From NCBI GenBank assembly GCA_025506515.1, contig CM046443.1, forward strand, positions 26,214,945 through 26,278,944: a stretch of 64,000 nt of DNA, written 5' to 3'. The DNA comes from Flaveria trinervia. Its lineage: Eukaryota > Streptophyta > Magnoliopsida > Asterales > Asteraceae. The notes beneath the pieces were generated by a model. The model saw only the letters and a program-made list of their open reading frames with translations, was not told the DNA's origin and ran no database searches. The translations under genes were made by a program, and so were the position numbers. Positions 31,531-43,882 of the stretch are shown here, in pieces (position 1 is the stretch's first letter; each line of letters starts with the position of its first letter).

Positions 31531-32006
31531 TTGTGCTCTTGATTACGTGTTGATTCAATAGTTTTGATACAAAAATTGTGTTTTTGCATAAAAAACGCAA
31601 TCATTTGTGTCTAATGGAGTCTTAGACGTTTCCTGATCGAAAAATTTAGTTTTTCCGGCATACGGCTATTAGGGTTTGATAGAATTCGGGTTATGACGGA
31701 CAAAACAAGTTTAACCTACAAATTATCAAACTTCAGCAAGTTCAGTCGCACGATTGGACCAATCGCACGACTGAGTGCATTCGCACTCTCCAACTGCACG
31801 ATTGGACTCATTTGTACCTTCATTCGTACGACTGAGAACTTCATTCGGACTGTTCAATCGCATTAGTTCATTTGGATGACTGACTCATCCCCATTTGTTC
31901 AGTCGCACGATTGAACCATCCGCATTGTTCAATTGCACGAATAAGCCCAATCGCATACCTTCATTCGCATACATGAGCAGTTTATTAAACAGTAAAGTTA
32001 AATAAA
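31531..32006 (+). other. A2 5' untranslated region with a further dyad array
   Basis: Non-coding. At 31740-31980 there are many motif copies and half-sites (CAGTCGCACGATTGGACC, CAATCGCACGACTGAG, CATTCGTACGACTGAG). This array is transcribed, unlike the LTR array upstream of TATA, so an RNA-level role such as packaging is also possible. Confidence 0.7.
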
Positions 32007-33312
32007 ATGGAGGACCAGTTTTTAGCATATACAGCAGGTAGAGATACACGTATTCAGAATCTACTGCTGTTGGAGAACGAAGTGGGTATTCACAATAAAC
32101 CACCAAAACTTATTACGTTAGATGACTACCCACAACGGAAGCAACGTTTCGAAATCTACTTAAATGGAGTAGATACAAATTTGTGGGAGGCCATCGAGTC
32201 GGGTTATAGCATGCCAGTAGGAGCTGACGGAGTCAAATTTAATCTAAGTGGCATGTCGGATGCTCAGAAGGTAAAACACAACACTGAGAAGAAAGTATAC
32301 GCTGCTTACTCAGTCTATTCCAAAGGATATTTTCCATCAATATTTGGAGTATACTCAAGCAAAGAAACTTTTGGATGCGTTGGAGAAGAGGTATGACGGA
32401 AATGCCTCACTAAAGGCCATCAAGGCAAAAGCTTTGAAGAAGGATTTCCTCTTTGATGGGAAAAGAAGGCCTTGATGATATGATCGATAGATTCTACCAC
32501 TTGATGAGTGAGATGCACACTCATGGAGTGGTTACATCGATGGAGGATAAGGTATCCAACTTTGCTGATGGATTACCAAAAAAATGGGCTTCGTTTGTTC
32601 CTAATCTCAGACAGAATGGAATGCTCTTGAAGTTAGATATAAATGACTTCATTCTGAAACTGAGAGAAGAGGAGCTTAGGATGAAGTATCGAGCCCAAAA
32701 GGCTAACTACGATCAGAATCCTGCACTCTACAATGTTACTCCTTCGGTCAAGACATCTGCAGCACCACTGAAAACCGCCTTCATCTCAAGCGCAGCAGTT
32801 CCAGCACAACCCTCAACTTCAGGATCCGAAACGTTAGGGTCGTCTAGCACCCATATATGATACCTGAAGCTAATGCAGCAAAACTAAAAACCGACAACTT
32901 TAGGAATGTGACTGTGGAGGTGGCCAAAGAACATATGGACCTCTTAGCTGTGGTGGTTCAATCCAACGATGGATTAGTTGCTGGAAAGATAGGAAACTGC
33001 CACCTGGCAGATGAAGATTATGAGCAGGTGGATGAGATGGAGTTGGAACGGATGGACATAATGTGGGCTCTGGCAAGTGCTGTCCGACGAGCTAAAAAGT
33101 TTGTCAAAAAGACTGGACAGAACTTGGTTGCCACAAAAGACACAACCTTTGGGTTCGACAAGTCAAAGGTTACTTGTTTCAACTGCGGTGAGAAGGGACA
33201 CTTCAAGAGGGAGTGTGTAAAACCAAAGAAGACGGGTAATGGCAATCCCTTCTCGTCCTTTAATCGTAAGGACAAAGCCACATCTAGTAGTTCTACCTCA
33301 TCCAGTAAGGAC
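32007..33312 (+). pseudogene. gag: gag of copia A2, first copy
   Basis: ATG 32007 (MEDQFLAYTAGRDTRIQNLLL) gives the family's gag start. It runs through NGVDTNLWEAIESGYSMPVGADGV and is broken by a frameshift near 32300. It continues at 32453-32860 and then at 32857-33317, including the zinc knuckle CFNCGEKGHFKREC (about 33177-33218). It is cut at 33313-33317 (CCAAA), where sequence jumps to Tekay RT/RNase H, so the open frame at 32857-33447 is a chance gag-gypsy fusion. Confidence 0.88.
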
Positions 33313-33947
33313 CCAAAGATGCCATCCGAGATTCGTAGCTTCTTGGGTTTGGCAGGCTACTATAGAAGGTTTATCCAAGACTTCTCTAAGATTGCTTCTC
33401 CACTAACTAAGTTGACCCAAAAAGATGTGAAGTTTGTATGGGGTTAAGCTCAAGAAGAGGCATTCGAAGAATTGAAGTCGAGATTGACTCAAGCTCCTGT
33501 TCTGTCATTACCAGATGGAAGTGAAGATCTGGTGGTTTATTCTAATGCTTCCTACTCGGGGTTGGGTTGCGTAGTAATGCAGAGAGGGAAAGTTATAGCC
33601 TATGCATCCCGACAGTTGAAGGTTCATGAGGTCAATTATCCTACTCATGACTTGGAGCTAGCAGCGTGGTCTTTGCACTAAAGATTTGGAGGCACTCTCT
33701 GTACGGGACGAAGTGCACCATATTCACTGACCACAAAAGGTTGAAATATTTCTTTGAGTAGAAGGACCTGAACATGAGGCAGAGAAAATGGTTGGAGCTC
33801 ATAAAAGATTATGATTGCGAGATCCATTACCATCCGGGCAAGGCTAACGTGGTGGCTGATGCCCTTAGCCTAAAAGAGAGGCCCGAGCCGATTCGGGTGA
33901 AAGCATATCAACTGATCATGACCTCTGATGTAATGAAGCAAGTCAAA
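33313..33947 (+). pseudogene. duplicated Tekay RT-connection/RNase H fragment
   Basis: Near-identical to 30092-30727, including both stops. Differences are few: a missing C near 33665 (frameshift at AAWSLH), GGCGAG to GTCGAG near 33479 and TCCC to GCCC near 33860. Shared lesions show the gypsy copy was already dead when duplicated. Confidence 0.93.
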
Positions 33948-34314
33948 TGTTGATACATGTGTACCTTTATTCTGATCTTAATGTATATGTCTTTATTGTC
34001 TTACGCTTATGTAATAGTTGGGTACTTAATGACATACAAATGTTTGGTTGTGTTTATAATGTTTAATATTTCATTAATTAGTTGTTTAACGCATATTGAC
34101 TTGATTACATAGGTTTGTGGTTGATTGAACTAAAATAAATAACATTACCATGTTTAATACATTCAAACTAAACAACATGAAGTTCTCCTACGAATGGCCC
34201 ATGCTAATGGACCATACACATGAACAACTTCATGCGAATGACTCAGTCGCACGACTGAACCAGGAGACTGGATCAGTCGTATGACTATAACATGAGATTG
34301 GCTCAGTCGCACGA
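33948..34314 (+). mobile_element. truncated copia A2 LTR inside the duplication
   Basis: Starts TGTTGATACATG after TCAAA, so it carries the original insertion junction. It stops in the dyad array at ACGACT, where gag resumes. It has no TATA box and cannot act as a promoter. Confidence 0.92.
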
Positions 34315-36930
34315 CTTATAGCATGCCAGTAGGAGCTGACGGAGTCAAATTTAATCTAAGTGGCATGTCGGATGCTCAGAAGGTAAAACACAACGCTGAG
34401 AAGAAAGTATACGCTTTGCTTACTCAGTCTATTCCAAAGGATATTTTCCATCAATATTTGGAGTATACTCAAGCAAAGAAACTTTTGGATGCGTTGGAGA
34501 AGAGGTATGACGGAAATGCCTCACTAAAGGCCATCAAGGCAAAAGCTTTGAAGAAGGATTTCCTCTTTGATGGGAAAAGAAGGCCTTGATGATATGATCG
34601 ATAGATTCTACCACTTGATGAGTGAGATGCACACTCATGGAGTGGTTACATCGATGGAGGATAAGGTATCCAACTTTGCTGATGGATTACCAAAAAAATG
34701 GGCTTCGTTTGTTCCTAATCTCAGACAGAATGGAATGCTCTTGAAGTTAGATATAAATGACTTCATTCTGAAACTGAGAGAAGAGGAGCTTAGGATGAAG
34801 TATCGAGCCCAAAAGGCTAACTACGATCAGAATCCTGCACTCTACAATGTTACTCCTTCGGTCAAGACATCTGCAGCACCACTGAAAACCGCCTTCATCT
34901 CAAGCGCAGCAGTTCCAGCACAACCCTCAACTTCAGGATCCGAAACGTTAGGGTCGTCTAGCACCCAATATATGATACCTGAAGCTAATGCAGCAAAACT
35001 AAAAACCGACAACTTTAGGAATGTGACTGTGGAGGTGGCCAAAGAACATATGGACCTCTTAGCTGTGGTGGTTCAATCCAACGATGGATTAGTTGCTGGA
35101 AAGATAGGAAACTGCCACCTGGCAGATGAAGATTATGAGCAGGTGGATGAGATGGAGTTGGAACGGATGGACATAATGTGGGCTCTGGCAAGTGCTGTCC
35201 GATGAGCTAAAAAGTTTGTCAAAAAGACTGGACAGAACTTGGTTGCCACAAAAGACACAACCTTTGGGTTCGACAAGTCAAGGTTACTTGTTTCAACTGC
35301 GGTGAGAAGGGACACTTCAAGAGGGAGTGTGTAAAACCAAGAAGACGGGTAATGGCAATCCCTTCTCGTCCTTAATCGTAAGGACAAAGCCACATCTAGT
35401 AGTTCTACCTCATCCAGTAAGGACCCAAAAGCCTTAACTGCTAACGAGGATGAAGGACAGGACTGGAGCTTTCGGTTCGTGTCACCAGGAGAGTCCAACA
35501 TAGCTAACGTGGAGGACATCAATGATGATTCAGCTAGAGAGGGAGACATAGCAGTGGAGCTCGCCATGTCCAATTCTGAAGATACTAGACCAGTTGTCAC
35601 CTAACTACCTGAAGAGGATAACTCTGCTTCAATGTCAGAATCACCAGAACCAGATTCAACAGATTCTGCTCTCATGGTTGATTCCTCTTCATCGCAGGTA
35701 AGTACTACTGACCAATTATTTAGTAATCATGCTTGCTTAGAATGGAATAAATTCAGAGATAGTATAGATTCAAAATTTGCTAGCTTATTAGATCATAATG
35801 ATAGCTTAGTAAAGGATCTGGAACTGTGTACGGAGGCAAATAGAGTGTTAAAACAAAACGAACACAGTTACAAGGAAAAGATAGACCTATTGAATAAACA
35901 GCTTAGGGAAACTGAGGTAGTTGCTTTAACCAAGTGAATGACCTTAGGTACTATCTAAACTCCCTAGAAGACACTAAGAAGCAAAAAGCAGTTTTAGAAG
36001 TAGAAGTCAACTCGTTAAAACAAAAACTGCATAGTTGGACAAGCTCATCACACATTGTCCAACATTAGTGAATGTGAGAATAATGGGGAGGGATTGGGAT
36101 ACAAAGTGGTTCCACCACCATCTGAGACCTTGATTAACACTAAAAGTAAACCAATTAACAATAATCTCATCAAGGATCACGTGGTGTCCACTCCTCTGGT
36201 GAGTGATCCAGATTCCTTAAGTAAATCAATTGGATCTGACACTAAACCAAAGGAGTCCACTTCAAAGGCAATAGGAAAAATGCCTTGTGTTAACCTGGAA
36301 CAAGAATTTGAAAAGGTTAGTGTTAAGTCAGGGTCAAACAAACTCAAACAAGAACCTAAAAAGACTATAAAACCTAACCAGTCACGGGCTTCATGTCACA
36401 GTCCAGGTAAACAAGAGATCAAAAATGTGAAACAAGTTAAGGCAATTAAATTTGTGAAACCAACTCATACATCTAACAAAGAAGTCTCTCAATTCAAATA
36501 TAATAAGGTCAACTGTGTGACATCTGCATCTCCACCAAAACATAGAAACCATCATGTTGCAAGCAGATCCTGCTATAATTGTGGAGAGTATGGTCACATA
36601 GCATCTCATTGTCCTTATTCCCAAACATCGAGGAGGAATGTGGCATTTCTGCAACTACAACTAGCTCCTCTAAGAGGAACTCTATGACACCTCCAAAAAG
36701 AGCTAGTGAACCCAAAGTTCAATCCATCAGCCATTCGTCTGTTTATCACAAACAGGCCTTACAAAAATCTGGTTTATGGAAAGAAAAAACCTCCTCAGTG
36801 TCTGAAAATGAGAACAAACAGAAATCTGAGCCTCCCTCAACCTCAAAGGGTCAATGGGTTGAGTTTATGATGTATGATGCCTCGGGGAAACCCAAGCCAG
36901 TGGAGGCTTGGGTTGCTAACATGAACTAAT
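34315..36930 (+). pseudogene. gag: gag of copia A2, second copy and its continuation
   Basis: It repeats gag from GYSMPVGADG onward and then continues into the C-terminal gag absent from the first copy. Frames are 34323-34589, 34567-35205, 35632-35937, 36055-36687 and 36579-36929. The first zinc knuckle region (about 35290-35335) has three one-base losses in homopolymers (AAA to AA twice, TTT to TT) and a C-to-T stop at 35203. The second knuckle, CYNCGEYGHIASHC, lies at about 36570-36611. It ends VEAWVANMN plus TAA at 36927-36929, like A1. Confidence 0.87.
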
Positions 36931-37400
36931 TCTTTCATTGAATGTTCAGGGTGTTCGCTACAGTGCTGAGACTAACACGTGGATTGTAGATAGCGGAGCA
37001 TCCAGGCACATGACAGGGAACATAGCTCTCCTATCAAATGTCAGACAAATTAAAGGAGGGCATGTTTTATTTGCTAGGAACAAAGGAGGGTACATCATAG
37101 CCCAAGGAGAAGTTGGAAATAAGAAAGTTAAATTTGATAAGGTAAACTATGTCCTACAATTACAAAATAACTTGCTTTCAGTCCCTCAAATCTGTGATAA
37201 AGGATTCAAAGTAGTCTTTGACAACAAGAAGTGTTACGCTTTGAAGAAGGACTACGTGATCCCAGAGGACCAATCCCAATGTCAGCTTCAAGATATAATG
37301 ATCTTTATGTCTTGGATCTCTCAAAGGCCTCCACAACGGATCGTGAAGTCCAATGCTTCTTGTCCAAAGCTACTGAGAAGGACTCCATCTCTTGGCATAG
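36931..37400 (+). pseudogene. pol: copia A2 aspartic protease
   Basis: Open from 36938. VDSGASRHMTG (catalytic Asp 36989-36991), GGHVLFARNKGGYI and LLSVPQICDKGFKVVF match A1 and are unbroken here. Near 37270 the frame slips (CCAATCCCAATG versus CCAAATTCCAATG in A1) and coding continues in the frame starting at 37231. Confidence 0.86.
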
Positions 37401-38432
37401 GAGAATAGAACACATAAATCCAAGGAAAATGAATCACATCATCCAGAATGATCTTGTGAGGGGAGTAAATGTCAAAAACTTCCAACTCCCAAATTTATGT
37501 GTTGCATGCAAAAAGGGCAAACAGACAAAGAAGTCTCATAAGGAAAAGAAAGTTCATTCTATAGAACTTCCTCTTGAGCTTCTTCACATGGATCTGTTTG
37601 GTCCAGTCAGTACAAGAAGCATTGTTGGCAACTTGTATTGCTATGTAGTTACTGATGACTAATCAAGGTTCACTTGGGTAATGTTTATGAAATCCAAATT
37701 AGAAACATTTGAATCCTTCAAGGAATTAGTAACACTCTAGAATCCCTATACAAGCTGAAGGTATGACAGGTGCGCTCAGACAATAGAACCGAGTTCAAGA
37801 ATCAGAGGATGGAGGACTATTGCAAGGAAAAGGGAATTGTGCATCAATTTACCTCGGCTTAAACCCCTCAGATGAACGGCGTTGCTGAACGGAAGAACCG
37901 CAGCTTGATAGAGACTGCACGGACTATGCTGACAGACTCGAAACTGCCTATTCAATTTTGGAATGAAGTAGTGGCAAATGCATGTTATACTCTTAATCGA
38001 GTTCTGGTAGTAAAACACCATGGAAAAACGTGCTACGAGTTATTACAGCGACGTAAACCTAAATTGGAATATCTCGAGTCATTTGGCGCTCCGTGCACCC
38101 TGCTGAAGAAGAATCAGGAGGGAAAATTCAGTGAGAAGGTTGATGAAGGGATCTTTTTAGGATACAACATACCGAACAAGAGAGTTTACAACAACTCAAC
38201 AGGTCAAGTAAAGGTGTGGTGTAATGTTGATGTTCAGAGATATATCACACCCCCTACTGGAAAAGGGCCTGCTTACTTCTTCGACTATGATGGATTCTTC
38301 AAGTCCTTCAACATACCTCTTTCTTCTTCAGAAGACGAGTTGGCAAACAAGATGATGTACGATGTCTTGAACACACCGTCTCAAGATTCAACAAGTCATG
38401 ATCCTACCAACTCAGGGGAGCAATTGATGTGA
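37380..38432 (+). pseudogene. pol: copia A2 integrase, broken
   Basis: HHCC region (WHRRIEHINPRKMNH ... CVACKKGKQ, about 37395-37520), core LHMDLFGPVS (about 37583), VVTDD followed by TAA at 37660-37662, RSDNRTEFKN (about 37777; catalytic Asp kept, unlike A1) and NGVAERKNRSLIETARTM (about 37875). From 37872 the frame is open to 38432. Stops near 37660, 37738, 37767 and 37860 disable it. Confidence 0.86.
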
Positions 38433-39724
38433 GTGACTCTTCCTCTAATGAAGAAAATGATTAGATCAACCAGGATGTACAGGTTCCGACTACCACAAGT
38501 TCACAAGCATCGGCTAGTGATGCTTTCGAACCTTCAGAACCTCAGACTCCTATTGCCTCAGATCCATAACCAAATGTTCATAATCTTGACTCTGAGGTGG
38601 TTGTTCCGACAACTCCTGGCTCACGTCTAAACGTCTATCATCCATTGGATAATATTATAGGAGATGTGAGATCAGGGGTTCAGACTAGAAATCAGCTGTA
38701 CTCAGCTGATTATGCCTCTGTGATGGAAAAAGGATACATTCACGACGGTGCATACCGTTGCTTTGTGTCTCAGTTTGAGCCAAAGTATGTTAGTGAAGCA
38801 CTAAATGATAAGGCTTGGGTTAGTGCCATGTAGGAAGAACTCCTTCAGTTTAAGAAGTTAGGTGTATGGACACTAGTGGATAGACCTGAAGGTGCTAAAC
38901 TCATTGGCACCAAATGGGTCTTGAAATGCAAGAAAGATGATCAGGGAGTTATCATCAGAAACAAGGCTCGGCTTGTTGTTCAGGGTTTCCGACAAGTTGA
39001 GGGTATCGACTACAATGAAGTATTTGCACCAGTGGCAAGGATGGAAGCCATCCGCATCTTCCTTGCCTATGCATCTTATATGAAAATCAAAGTTTATCAA
39101 CTTGATGTGAAGAGTGCATTCCTTCATGGTAAGATCCGAGAAACAGTGTATGTTAATCAACCCGAGGGATTTAAGGATCCATATCATCGGGATAGAGTTT
39201 ACAAAATCAACAAGGCTCTATACGGGCTTCATCAAGCACCACAGGCTTGGTATGAGAAACTCTCGACTCATCTTGTGAAACACGGCTTTCGTAGGGGAGT
39301 CATTGACTGTACACTGTTTATCAAAGAAAAAGATGGAGATTTACTACTAATACAGATTTATGTAGATGACATAATTTTTGGTTCAAAGAACGAAGAATTA
39401 TGCAAAGAATTTGAAGCAGTAATGAAGGCGGAATTTGAGATGAGTGCAATGGGGGAGATGAAGTTCTTTCTCGGGCTACAGGTGGATCAAACACCAAATG
39501 GGATCTTCTTACATCAGACCAAGTATGTAGGGGATATTCTCAGTCGGTTTGACATGGAGAATGCTTCCACAGTCGGCACTCCATTGGTTACAAACCATGA
39601 TGTAGCACCCGATGAGAATGGTGATCTGGTAGATGCCACTATGTACGGAGGGATGATTGGATCTCTCATATATCTCACTGCCTCAAGACCTGATATCATG
39701 TATGCTATATGTTTATGCTCATGA
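38433..39724 (+). pseudogene. pol: copia A2 reverse transcriptase, core open
   Basis: After a broken linker and a TAG at 38830-38832, an uninterrupted 282-residue frame (38876-39724) holds the RT core: WVLKCKKDDQGVIIRNKARLV, DYNEVFAPVARMEAIR, YQLDVKSAFLHGKI, ALYGLHQAPQAWYEKL and the intact active site QIYVDDIIFGSK (about 39355-39390), then FFLGLQVDQTPNG. It is the best-preserved enzyme in the window and confirms the copia assignment. It ends at TGA 39722-39724, where A1 has TATATTAGGC. Confidence 0.92.
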
Positions 39725-40329
39725 TATCAGGCAAAGCCTAAGGTGAACCATCTAATTGGGGTCAAAAGGATATTTCGTTATCTGAAGGGCACACCCACAC
39801 TTGGGTTGTGGTATCCTCATGATGATGACTTTGAACTTACAGTGTATAGTGACTCGGATTAAGGCGGCTGCAAGATGAACTACAATTCTACATCAGTAGG
39901 GTGTTAGTTCTTTGGGAGAAGATTAGTAACCTGGTAGTGTAAGAAGCAGACCTTGGTTGCATTGTCAACCTGTGAAGCTGAATACGTTGCTTCTGCAAGC
40001 TGCTGTTCTCAAATCATATGGATTCATCAGCAAATGTGGGATTACGGTTTGCATTTCACTTCCACTCCTATCTTTGTTGATAACTCTGCTGCGATTGCAG
40101 TCACTAAAAACCCGGTCCAACATCCTAAGACCAAACACATCAGAATCAAATATCACTTCATCGTGATTGTTTTGAAAAGAATTTAATCGATGTGATAAAA
40201 GTAAACACTGATTTTCAACGTGCTGACCTCTATACAAAGGCTTTTGACAAACCACGTTTTCTATATCTGTTAGAGGTTAATTGCGTTAAAAAGAAAAGTG
40301 AGGTCATTCCTGAAGATGACCATGTATAG
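39725..40329 (+). pseudogene. pol: copia A2 RNase H, broken
   Basis: KVNHLIGVKRIFRYLKGTPTLGLWYP is clear, but DSDYGGC reads DSD-stop near 39862. Further TAGs lie near 39906 and 39936. 39953-40186 is open (CEAEYVASASC, VDNSAAIAVTKN), then a one-base loss near 40162 shifts the frame. The catalytic STCEAEY region keeps its Glu. The terminal TAG lies at 40327-40329. Confidence 0.86.
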
Positions 40330-41732
40330 TCCGATGCGTCGTGTCTAGGTTCTTTTAATTTTTAAATTTTAATTTTCTTTTAGTTTATTCTCTTATTTTT
40401 TGTTTAATTTTAATTCATTTAATTACAATTAGTTTCTTTCCTTGCCCATTAAAATCCTAAAACGCAACTCCATAGTGGTTTTATAATTTTAGGGGGAGAA
40501 TAAGTCTAGGAAATAAATAGATAAAAAAACGAGGGAAAAGGAAAGGCAAGCTGAAAATAAATAAGAGCGTATGTGTGATACCGATTCAATGTTTGGAATA
40601 TGATAGTACACACGTACAAACCATTTGGGACTTTAAAAATCAAAACTGAAAAATATGCAAAGTTCAAGTATAAGTCTGTGTAGTCTGAGCAATATAAAAG
40701 GAAATATGATAGATAAGCTAGTTACTACTAAGGTAACACAAAGAAAGTAGACCTAGAGGTTGCTAGACCACAGATGATATGTTGGTTGATTCAACACAAT
40801 AGATGACTAGACCTTTTGGTGATCTCAAGATTAAACTAAAATGTTGACTAGTTGTGGGTAACACCTTATCCCTGGTTAACAAAATCAACAAGTTTCCAAT
40901 AAGGGGTGACGAGCAAAATAAACGCCACAAAAGTGTGCATAAGACCAAAGCATGAGCAAAGGCACATAAAAATGCTAATACAATCAAACTGATAACCTAT
41001 GTTGTTGGTGAGATCTGTGCAAAAAGAAGAAAAATTGCTCAAACAAGAAGATAGGTTATGTGCCTCTCTGTTGTGCGGTGGCGGCGACCTGAGGATAAGC
41101 ATAACTTATTTATTCTAGAACTCATTGTTGTTTGCCGCCTCTCTGCTATGCGATGGCACTGACCTGAGGATTGGCTTCTCTTTTAAAGTTCTATGAATAG
41201 TCTCTTCTTGAATACTACCCTAAGACCGCTCAAAAATCTCCTGAGGAATGTTGATTACCATATAAATGTGGGATCCACAAATGTGTGTTGAAATAAACAA
41301 ACCTTAAAACGATCACCAACTGTGTTGAAAGTCTATGTATGGATTTAAGAGGACCAGTATACTGATAATCACTGCGGCTACAATTCTTGAAAGTTAAAAT
41401 TAGTGTGGGGACCTAATAGTACTAGTATGATTTCCTAAATTTGTTAAACGGCTCTAGATGAAAAACAAGAATAGAGCATCAAAGGTTTTAGCAAACTAGT
41501 CTCAAATGACTTGAATATTCTGTATGATTCCAGCTTGAATTGGTCCATGTATGGTTTAAAAGATTGAGGCTGCCCTCTCAGAAGAATTATTCTTTAGAGT
41601 AACATCTTAGGAATTAACCCTCACAAAAACACAAAAACATGTCTTAGTGTAATTTTCATAGTTATTTCTTTTATGTAAGCACAAAGTGAATCTATTTTAG
41701 TTTTGTGTAGTATCGAACTATGTCATGGAAGT

Positions 41733-41889
41733 TGATAAGGAACCTTATCATCTAAAAGGTCACGTCTGAGGTGACCATACATGCTTTCAAATAAATGGGT
41801 CACATCTAAGGTGACAAAATATCTTAAAAGGATCACGTCTGAAGTGATCAAAAGGTGTTAAGTTTAAAATGATCATGTCTGAGATGATC
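41733..41889 (+). repeat. A2 palindrome and four-hairpin array
   Basis: TGATAAGG-AA-CCTTATCA (41733-41750); GGTCAC/GTGACC around GTCTGAG (41758-41776); GGTCAC/GTGAC around ATCTAAG (41798-41815); GATCAC/GTGATC around GTCTGAA (41831-41849); GATCAT/ATGATC around GTCTGAG (41871-41889). It mirrors 6903-7067. Confidence 0.88.
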
Positions 41890-42251
41890 AAATGTTCATA
41901 ATGTTAAATTAACAGTTTAAAAGGGTTTAAATGTCAAATGGTCATAAAGTGAGAAAAATTTCAAGAGTATGACCCATTCACACGACTGGACGATGAGTAT
42001 GGACCAATCATGCGAATGGACCATACTCATGCATTAAACAGCCGAATGGACATGAGTATAAACCATTCACCCGAATGGCTTATCAGAGTGACCCATTCGA
42101 CCGAATGAGAGTGTGCGAATGAGTCAGTCAAGCGACTGAACTTCAGTCGGCCGACTGAAGGTGATCGACTGAGACAATCGCCCGACTGAGTTTCATTTGC
42201 CTGAATGAATTGAGCGAATGAGTCCAGTCGGCCGATTGAACTCAGAGTCAG

Positions 42252-42396
42252 TATATAAAGAGCCATAGTCGATCGCATTCACCTCACCACTTCCAATCGC
42301 CCGTATATCGCACTTAGTACCGTTACGCTGTCCAATTTTCTAGACCTCGATTATACATCCTTCTTGATCTTCTGATGTGTGTTTGCATTTATACAG
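42252..42396 (+). promoter_or_regulatory. A2 putative internal promoter and leader exon
   Basis: TATATAAAG (42252-42260) lies about 10 bases after the last dyad. The following AGCCATAGTCGATCGCATT is shared with A1. The exon would end at ACAG/GTATAATG (42396/42397). Confidence 0.5.
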
Positions 42397-42896
42397 GTAT
42401 AATGAGATGAAATCTCACAGAAATGAGGAGAAATGGTGCCCTAATTTGTGATGTTCGATTGAAACAAGAACCGAACCTTTAAATGACCTAATAACCTACT
42501 AAAATAAGTAAAATGTTTAAACTAAGTTTAATAGGTCATTAGCTAAGAGATTGTGAGTCTAAAGAACCATTAAACCACATTTAATTTCATGAATTGGTCA
42601 AGATTCGAACCTCAGTCGACCGAACAGTGGGTCATGCGATTGGTCGTCCGGATGAACTCCAATCGCACGATTGAGCCGGCCGAATGGGTCAATCGGCCGA
42701 ATGTATCATGCGAATGAGCTCAGTCGGCCGACTGAACCAATCGCAAGCTCAGCCAACCGATTGAACTCAGTCGCCCGTTCATTCACCTGAATGAGTCCAG
42801 TCGCATGATAGGATAGCCGACTGAACACAGTCGCATGATTCATTCGCATGAATGAATCAAAATGAATTCAAACAAGATACTTAGAACTGATTTGTG

Positions 42897-43882
42897 AGAA
42901 TGCTTATGTTGATCAATCACGTGAGCCGTATAGCATATGGAGCTCTATCTGTGGCATGGATATTGAGATTACGGCTACCGATATTCAGAGAGTACTTGAG
43001 CTGGGAGACGATACTGATCACCCCACCAGACTTCACCCACTTATGGTGAGAGGATGTTTTCTGAGGATCAAGTACGTTGGGGACATCAACTCAGGTGTGC
43101 TCAACAAGATCAACCTGTGTCCCCAGTACAAGTACTTGGCACATGTCATTCTAAAGTGCATTGCTTCCAGAAGGGGTGGGTTTGATGATCTTTCAGACCA
43201 GATTCAGAATGACTATGTGGCACTGGTGTTGAACCACCCATTCAGCTTCTCGAGTATGATCTTCTCCTATCTTTTGGAGAATCTGGAGGCAAAGGGAAAG
43301 GAGGGTTTCTGTATGTATCCCAGATTCTTGTAGCTGATTTTCGATGAGAAGCTGCCCTCACTCCCAAAGGAGCGCCACGATGCTGTGGCTTTAGAGATCA
43401 TGGACGATACGACCCTGGGTCGTATGAGAGTTTACCGGGGTAAGCAGGTAAAGCCCCAGGTAGAGAGACTGATAGGCCATTTGGCCAATGAGAGTTACGT
43501 GGCGCCAGGAAGATGTAAGTGGGGTCACGTAGACAGCGACTCAGATGATGAACAGCTACAACTCCCAGAGCATGACTCTGATGATGATGACAGCGGGGAT
43601 GCTGGAGGTACATTGCCCCCTCGACCAAGGGGCCCCACTACTGGTAGTACATCTCCGGTGCCTGCCCCCACTGGAGATATAGCAGAGTCGGCTGGCTTTC
43701 ACCGAGAATTTATACCTAGTGAGGAGGATAAGGAGTCGGATGAGGAGCCGCTGACCCGAACTGTGGGAAGTAAAGTTTTCCCACAGAACAAGAGCTCCGG
43801 GCGGTTGGTGGATGCCCCAGCGGATCGGGAGAGACTGTTGTTGACCCTACATATGCTCTCGATCTCCCAGGCCATGTTCTAG
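42897..43882 (+). pseudogene. env-like extra ORF of copia A2, part 1 (5' end deleted)
   Basis: It begins at a deletion junction; sequence equivalent to A1 8014-8231 is missing. 42956-43333 is open (DIEITATDIQRVLELGDDTDHP, FSFSSMIFSYLLENLEAKGKEGFCMYPRFL), then TAG at 43331-43333 and open again 43385-43882. It includes the acidic DSDSDDEQ and HDSDDDDSG stretches. It ends AMF plus TAG at 43880-43882, at the same site as A1. Function unknown; extra-ORF family of SIRE-lineage copia. Confidence 0.72.

Larger units (their letters stand above)
33313..35424 (+). repeat. tandem duplicate of 30092-33312 (Tekay RNase H + LTR + gag) with internal deletion
   Basis: 33313-33947 repeats Tekay 30092-30727; 33948-34314 repeats the first part of the A2 LTR; 34315-35424 repeats gag 32205-33312. 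The unit is 3221 bp. This copy lacks about 1108 bp (LTR 3' half, primer-binding site, 5' UTR and gag start; junction near 34315). 2112 + 1108 accounts for the unit length. The tandem junction has a 5-base microhomology, CCAAA. Confidence 0.93.
40330..42900 (+). other. A2 post-pol non-coding stretch (counterpart of 5524-8051)
   Basis: It keeps the A1 order: AGGGGGAGAA at 40491; 35-bp repeats near 41064 and 41139; the hairpin array at 41733-41889; a dyad array at about 41965-42240; TATATAAAG at 42252; a candidate donor at 42397; and a second dyad array at about 42610-42860. No coding. The acceptor and start of the env-like ORF have been deleted. Confidence 0.8.

Noticed and set aside
32857..33447. 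A real gag-RNase H fusion protein
   Set aside because: The frame arises from the tandem-duplication junction at 33313 and stops 130 bases later at a stop already present in the gypsy copy.
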